DNA of 5,673 nucleotides, from assembly GCA_016294985.1 (NCBI GenBank), contig JAECRW010000108.1:1-5673 (forward strand), written 5' to 3'. A model generated the notes under the pieces. It ran no database searches. It was given only the letters and a program-made list of their open reading frames with translations, and had not been told where the DNA came from. The translations under genes were made by a program, and so were the position numbers. Positions 3,852-5,673 of the stretch are shown here, piece after piece. Numbering within the stretch: position 1 is the stretch's first letter; each line of letters starts with the position of its first letter. Source of the stretch: Candidatus Sifarchaeum marinoarchaea. Lineage in GTDB: Archaea > Asgardarchaeota > Sifarchaeia > Borrarchaeales > Borrarchaeaceae.

Positions 3852-5673
3852 ATGAAAAAAAGGAAGATTCTCGTGACATGTGCTCTCCCATACGCCAATT
3901 CTGAGTTGCATATAGCTCATGCACGGAGTACATATATCCCTGGAGACATCTATGTACGTTATTGCAGATTAAAGGGCCATGAAGTAGTGTTTGTAAGTGG
4001 TACAGACGAGCATGGTACACCTATCAGTATACGAGCTGAGGAAGAGGGCGTTACGCCGATTGAGGTTGCTACAAAATATTATGAACAAGATGCCAATGAT
4101 TTCAAGCGCCTTGGTATTTCTTTTGATAATTTTTCCAGAACGAGCAGAAAACTGCATTATGAAAACACTCAAGACGTCTTTTTAAAACTATATGAAGCTG
4201 GACACATCTATGAGAAGGATCTTTGGATGCCCTATTGTCCTAACGATAAGAGATTCTTACCAGACAGATATGTAGAAGGAAAATGCCCTTATTGTGGATT
4301 TGATCAAGCACGAGGAGATGAATGTGACAATTGCGGTCGAGCCCTACATGAGGGTGAACTGCTGTACCCACACTGCAAACTTTGTGGTTCACCTACGCTA
4401 AATGAAGTAAGCAAGCATTGGTATCTCAAACTGTCAAATTTCGCAGAAAAATTAAGAAAATGGCTAGAAGAGGAAGATGTGCTCCCAGTATATGGTAAGG
4501 AATATTTAATTGGGCAATATCTTGAACCTGGCTTGGAAGACATCTGTATAACTCGTGATTTAGACTGGGGCGTTCCTGTTCCCCTTGACAATGCAGAAGG
4601 AAAGGTCATTTATGTCTGGTTTGACGCTTTTCTTGGTTATAAGACCTCTACCATGGAGTGGGCTATTGAGATCGCGAAGGATGAATCGAAATGGAAAGAA
4701 TTTTGGTTGAAGGATCCGGCAGAGGAAAAAGGTACTGAATTAATTCACTTCATTGGAAAAGGAATAGTATATCATCATGCGCTTTTTTGGCCTACTGAAC
4801 TTATGGGATCTGGCCATCGTTTACCTGGTAAAATTCCGACATATGGTTACGGAAATCTAGAAGGTCGAAAGATGAGTAAAGGCCGGGGTTGGTATGTTGG
4901 CCTTAGTGAATTTCTCGATAACTTTGATCCGGATACTTTACGGTACTATTGGGTTAGTTATTCAAATCTCCTTGAAGATGCAAATTTCAAATGGAGAGAA
5001 TATCAAACTAAGGTAAATAATGAACTTGTTTCAGACTTGGGCAATTTCATTCATCGCACGCTCACCTTCACTAATAAATTCTTTGATGGTGTGGTTCAAG
5101 AAACAAGTGCGCCTGATGAAGCTGATAAGTTGCTTCTTGCGCATCTTGCTGAACTCCAAAAAAAGATTGAAGGCAGCATTGAATCGTTTGAACTTCGTAC
5201 TGGTTTGACAAGCATCATGGGCTTTATGCATAAGTGCAACAAATATTTCAATGACAAAGCACCTTGGAAGGCAATAAAAGAAGCACCAGAGAAAGCTAAG
5301 ACAACACTTGGAGTTTGCGCAATGGTTGTGAAAGCACTTGCCATATTTTTGGAACCATATCTTCCTTTTTCGGCTGAAAGACTGTGGAAACTACTTAATT
5401 TTTCAGATTCTGTACATGAACAGAATTGGGACGCCGCGCTTGAAAGTTTTCCTGCTGGGCATAAGATCGTCGAAGACACTGAGCCTCTTTTTGCAAAGAT
5501 TGAAGACAATACAATAAAAACTCAAGAAGAGAAATTACAAGCCACTCTAGTTGAACCTACTGAACCTACTCCACTCATTACATTTGATCAATTTAAAGAA
5601 TTAGATATGCGTGTAGGAAAAGTTGTCGTAGCTGAGCATGTTGAAGGCACTGAAAAACTAATTCGCATGGAAG
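3852..5673 (+). CDS. metG: Methionyl-tRNA synthetase (3' end beyond window)
   Basis: Class I aminoacyl-tRNA synthetase that activates methionine with ATP and charges tRNA-Met in the cytosol. 607 codons are present without a stop and the frame runs off the window; archaeal homologues with the C-terminal domain have roughly 670-740 residues. Rossmann core: LPYANSELHIAH (12-23, variant HIGH motif) and GTDEHGTP (50-57). Zinc insertion: C129, C145/C148, C158/C161 and C175/C178, in the archaeal CPND...CPYC...CDNC...CKLC pattern. Next come ITRDLDWGVPVP (233-244), YVWFDAFLGY (254-263), HFIGKGIVYHHALFWP (299-314) and the variant KMSKS loop KMSKGRGW (340-347). The anticodon-binding helical domain covers about 375-545. 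An EPTEPT linker (568-573) leads to an OB-fold tRNA-binding domain beginning ITFDQFKELDMRVGKV (576-591), cut at the edge. D52, R235, W256, H309, K340 and K343 are kept, so it is probably active, but several signature residues differ from the norm. Start supported by AGGTGGT 4 nt upstream. Confidence 0.96.
   Translation, partial: MKKRKILVTCALPYANSELHIAHARSTYIPGDIYVRYCRLKGHEVVFVSGTDEHGTPISIRAEEEGVTPIEVATKYYEQDANDFKRLGISFDNFSRTSRKLHYENTQDVFLKLYEAGHIYEKDLWMPYCPNDKRFLPDRYVEGKCPYCGFDQARGDECDNCGRALHEGELLYPHCKLCGSPTLNEVSKHWYLKLSNFAEKLRKWLEEEDVLPVYGKEYLIGQYLEPGLEDICITRDLDWGVPVPLDNAEGKVIYVWFDAFLGYKTSTMEWAIEIAKDESKWKEFWLKDPAEEKGTELIHFIGKGIVYHHALFWPTELMGSGHRLPGKIPTYGYGNLEGRKMSKGRGWYVGLSEFLDNFDPDTLRYYWVSYSNLLEDANFKWREYQTKVNNELVSDLGNFIHRTLTFTNKFFDGVVQETSAPDEADKLLLAHLAELQKKIEGSIESFELRTGLTSIMGFMHKCNKYFNDKAPWKAIKEAPEKAKTTLGVCAMVVKALAIFLEPYLPFSAERLWKLLNFSDSVHEQNWDAALESFPAGHKIVEDTEPLFAKIEDNTIKTQEEKLQATLVEPTEPTPLITFDQFKELDMRVGKVVVAEHVEGTEKLIRME
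5553..5570 (+). repeat. Tandem 9-bp repeat in the metG linker
   Basis: GAACCTACT occurs twice in direct succession and encodes EPT-EPT in the linker between the anticodon-binding and OB-fold domains. Such linkers tolerate length change, so replication slippage is the likely origin. Confidence 0.7.

Noticed and set aside
5096..5509. 137-codon minus-strand frame and other frames within metG and dnaG
   Set aside because: They are shadows of the conserved coding strand, with no ribosome-binding site or recognisable domain.

Overview
The window comes from an AT-rich archaeal genome, probably a metagenome-derived or other uncultured lineage. Three things support archaea. The first gene encodes the archaeal type of DnaG, with a Toprim core and the C-terminal domain specific to archaeal DnaG. 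The start sites carry GGTGAT/GAGGTGAT-type Shine-Dalgarno sequences or sit about 25 bp downstream of TATA-like boxes. Transcripts end in oligo-T tracts. I cannot fix the phylum from sequence alone.

Layout from left to right: (1) dnaG on the + strand (12-1217), ending in an oligo-T tract. (2) A 365-bp gap that is not empty. It holds a minus-strand hairpin-plus-T terminator (1260-1281), a plus-strand hairpin (1285-1313) and, on the minus strand, a 39-codon reading frame for a single-membrane-span microprotein interrupted by an in-frame TGA (1341-1460). (3) ridA on the - strand (1583-1963). (4) A perfect 28-bp palindrome (1978-2005) in the divergent intergenic region. (5) A Cys-rich DUF169 protein on the + strand (about 2070-2864). 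(6) A LysE/RhtB-type amino-acid exporter (2932-3606), apparently leaderless. (7) A 245-bp gap with a TATA-like box, an inverted repeat and a 17-codon micro-ORF. (8) metG, methionyl-tRNA synthetase (from 3852), cut by the right edge of the window inside its C-terminal tRNA-binding domain.

The functional theme beyond DNA/RNA housekeeping (DnaG, MetRS) is amino-acid handling. RidA destroys reactive enamine/imine by-products of amino-acid metabolism, LysE-type proteins export amino acids, and MetRS charges methionine. DUF169 has no assigned function, but it shares a palindromic control region with ridA, so the two are likely co-regulated. The points most worth a second look are the TGA-split membrane microprotein, the palindromic operator, and a cluster of substitutions in the MetRS catalytic signatures (HIAH, KMSKG, GKGIVYHH, DAFLGY).
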